NCBI RefSeq assembly: GCF_001713355.1
Contig: NZ_CP016448.1
Coordinates: forward strand, 2,542,001-2,606,000
Length of the DNA stretch: 64,000 nt
Reading direction: 5' to 3'
From: Methyloversatilis sp. RAC08
GTDB lineage: Bacteria; Pseudomonadota; Gammaproteobacteria; Burkholderiales; Rhodocyclaceae
Shown here one piece after another: positions 63,905 to 64,000 of this stretch (positions within the stretch are counted from its first letter, which is position 1; each line of letters opens with the position of its first letter). Both the position numbers and the translations under genes were made by a program. The notes below the pieces were generated by a model, which saw nothing but the letters and a program-made list of their open reading frames with translations, did not search any database and was not told the origin of the DNA.

Positions 63905-64000
63905 TGTTGCGCGCTCGACAGGCCTTGCCAAAGGTGAGGGGCGGGATCCACATGTCGACTCAGGCGGGTGCTTGAGACATTGACACTTCGCACTGTAACC

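Overview
The window is a GC-rich chromosomal segment from a betaproteobacterium. The S10/spc/alpha ribosomal gene order with infA between secY and rpmJ, the CysB-linked sulfate assimilation genes, PEP-CTERM/PrsT proteins, a UbiH-type monooxygenase and CrtI/CrtD carotenoid desaturases together fit a Rhodocyclales-like organism such as Methyloversatilis. That assignment is inference; no rRNA is present. There are no insertion sequences, phage genes or CRISPR arrays.

Layout. (1) 1-12.3 kb, + strand: the end of the S10 operon (rplW' to rpsQ), the spc operon (rplN to rpmJ) and the alpha operon (rpsM to rplQ), closed by a strong terminator. A clear sigma70 promoter overlaps the rpmJ stop codon. (2) 12.3-18.0 kb: a minus-strand assimilatory sulfate reduction operon (TauE-like permease, siroheme sulfite reductase, DUF934, APS reductase cysH, cobA), divergent from cysB. 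(3) 18.1-22.5 kb: a PhoX-like fragment, the PEP-CTERM TPR protein gene prsT, and a PEP-CTERM protein behind a textbook sigma54 promoter. (4) 22.5-27.7 kb, minus: an ATM1-type ABC exporter; a signalling trio (degenerate cyclase/PEGA protein, TssQ-like lipoprotein, Ser/Thr kinase); a small HMA-like protein. (5) 28.3-37.7 kb, minus: a complete Nit1-type cluster (MSMEG_0572 protein, nitrilase, radical SAM, GNAT, AIR-synthase-like, glycosyltransferase, MSMEG_0570, MSMEG_0569 flavoprotein), extended by a Pnap_2097/LnmK-like protein and a MocR-type aminotransferase regulator. Nearly every junction overlaps. Clusters of this type are linked in the literature to cyanide/nitrile nitrogen use. (6) 38.0-51.3 kb, +: an MgtC/DUF4010 membrane protein, then a fatty-acid beta-oxidation locus: TetR/PsrA-like regulator with its own operator, FadE, thiolase, FadJ-type enzyme, YciA thioesterase, FadL porin, FadN-type enzyme and a second thiolase. 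(7) 51.3-54.3 kb: DsbC, UbiH-type monooxygenase, tRNA-Met, SOUL heme-binding protein. (8) 54.3-57.1 kb: two tandem paralogous PEP-CTERM genes behind a second sigma54 promoter. (9) 57.3-64 kb: DUF2254 protein, alpha/beta hydrolase, a REP-type inverted repeat with a 15-bp tandem array, and a carotenoid segment (crtI, crtD, DUF2306-like protein).

The most noteworthy points are the extended Nit1 cluster, the two sigma54 promoters in front of unlinked PEP-CTERM genes, the mosaic tandem PEP-CTERM duplication, and the TssQ/kinase/degenerate-cyclase trio with no secretion genes beside it.
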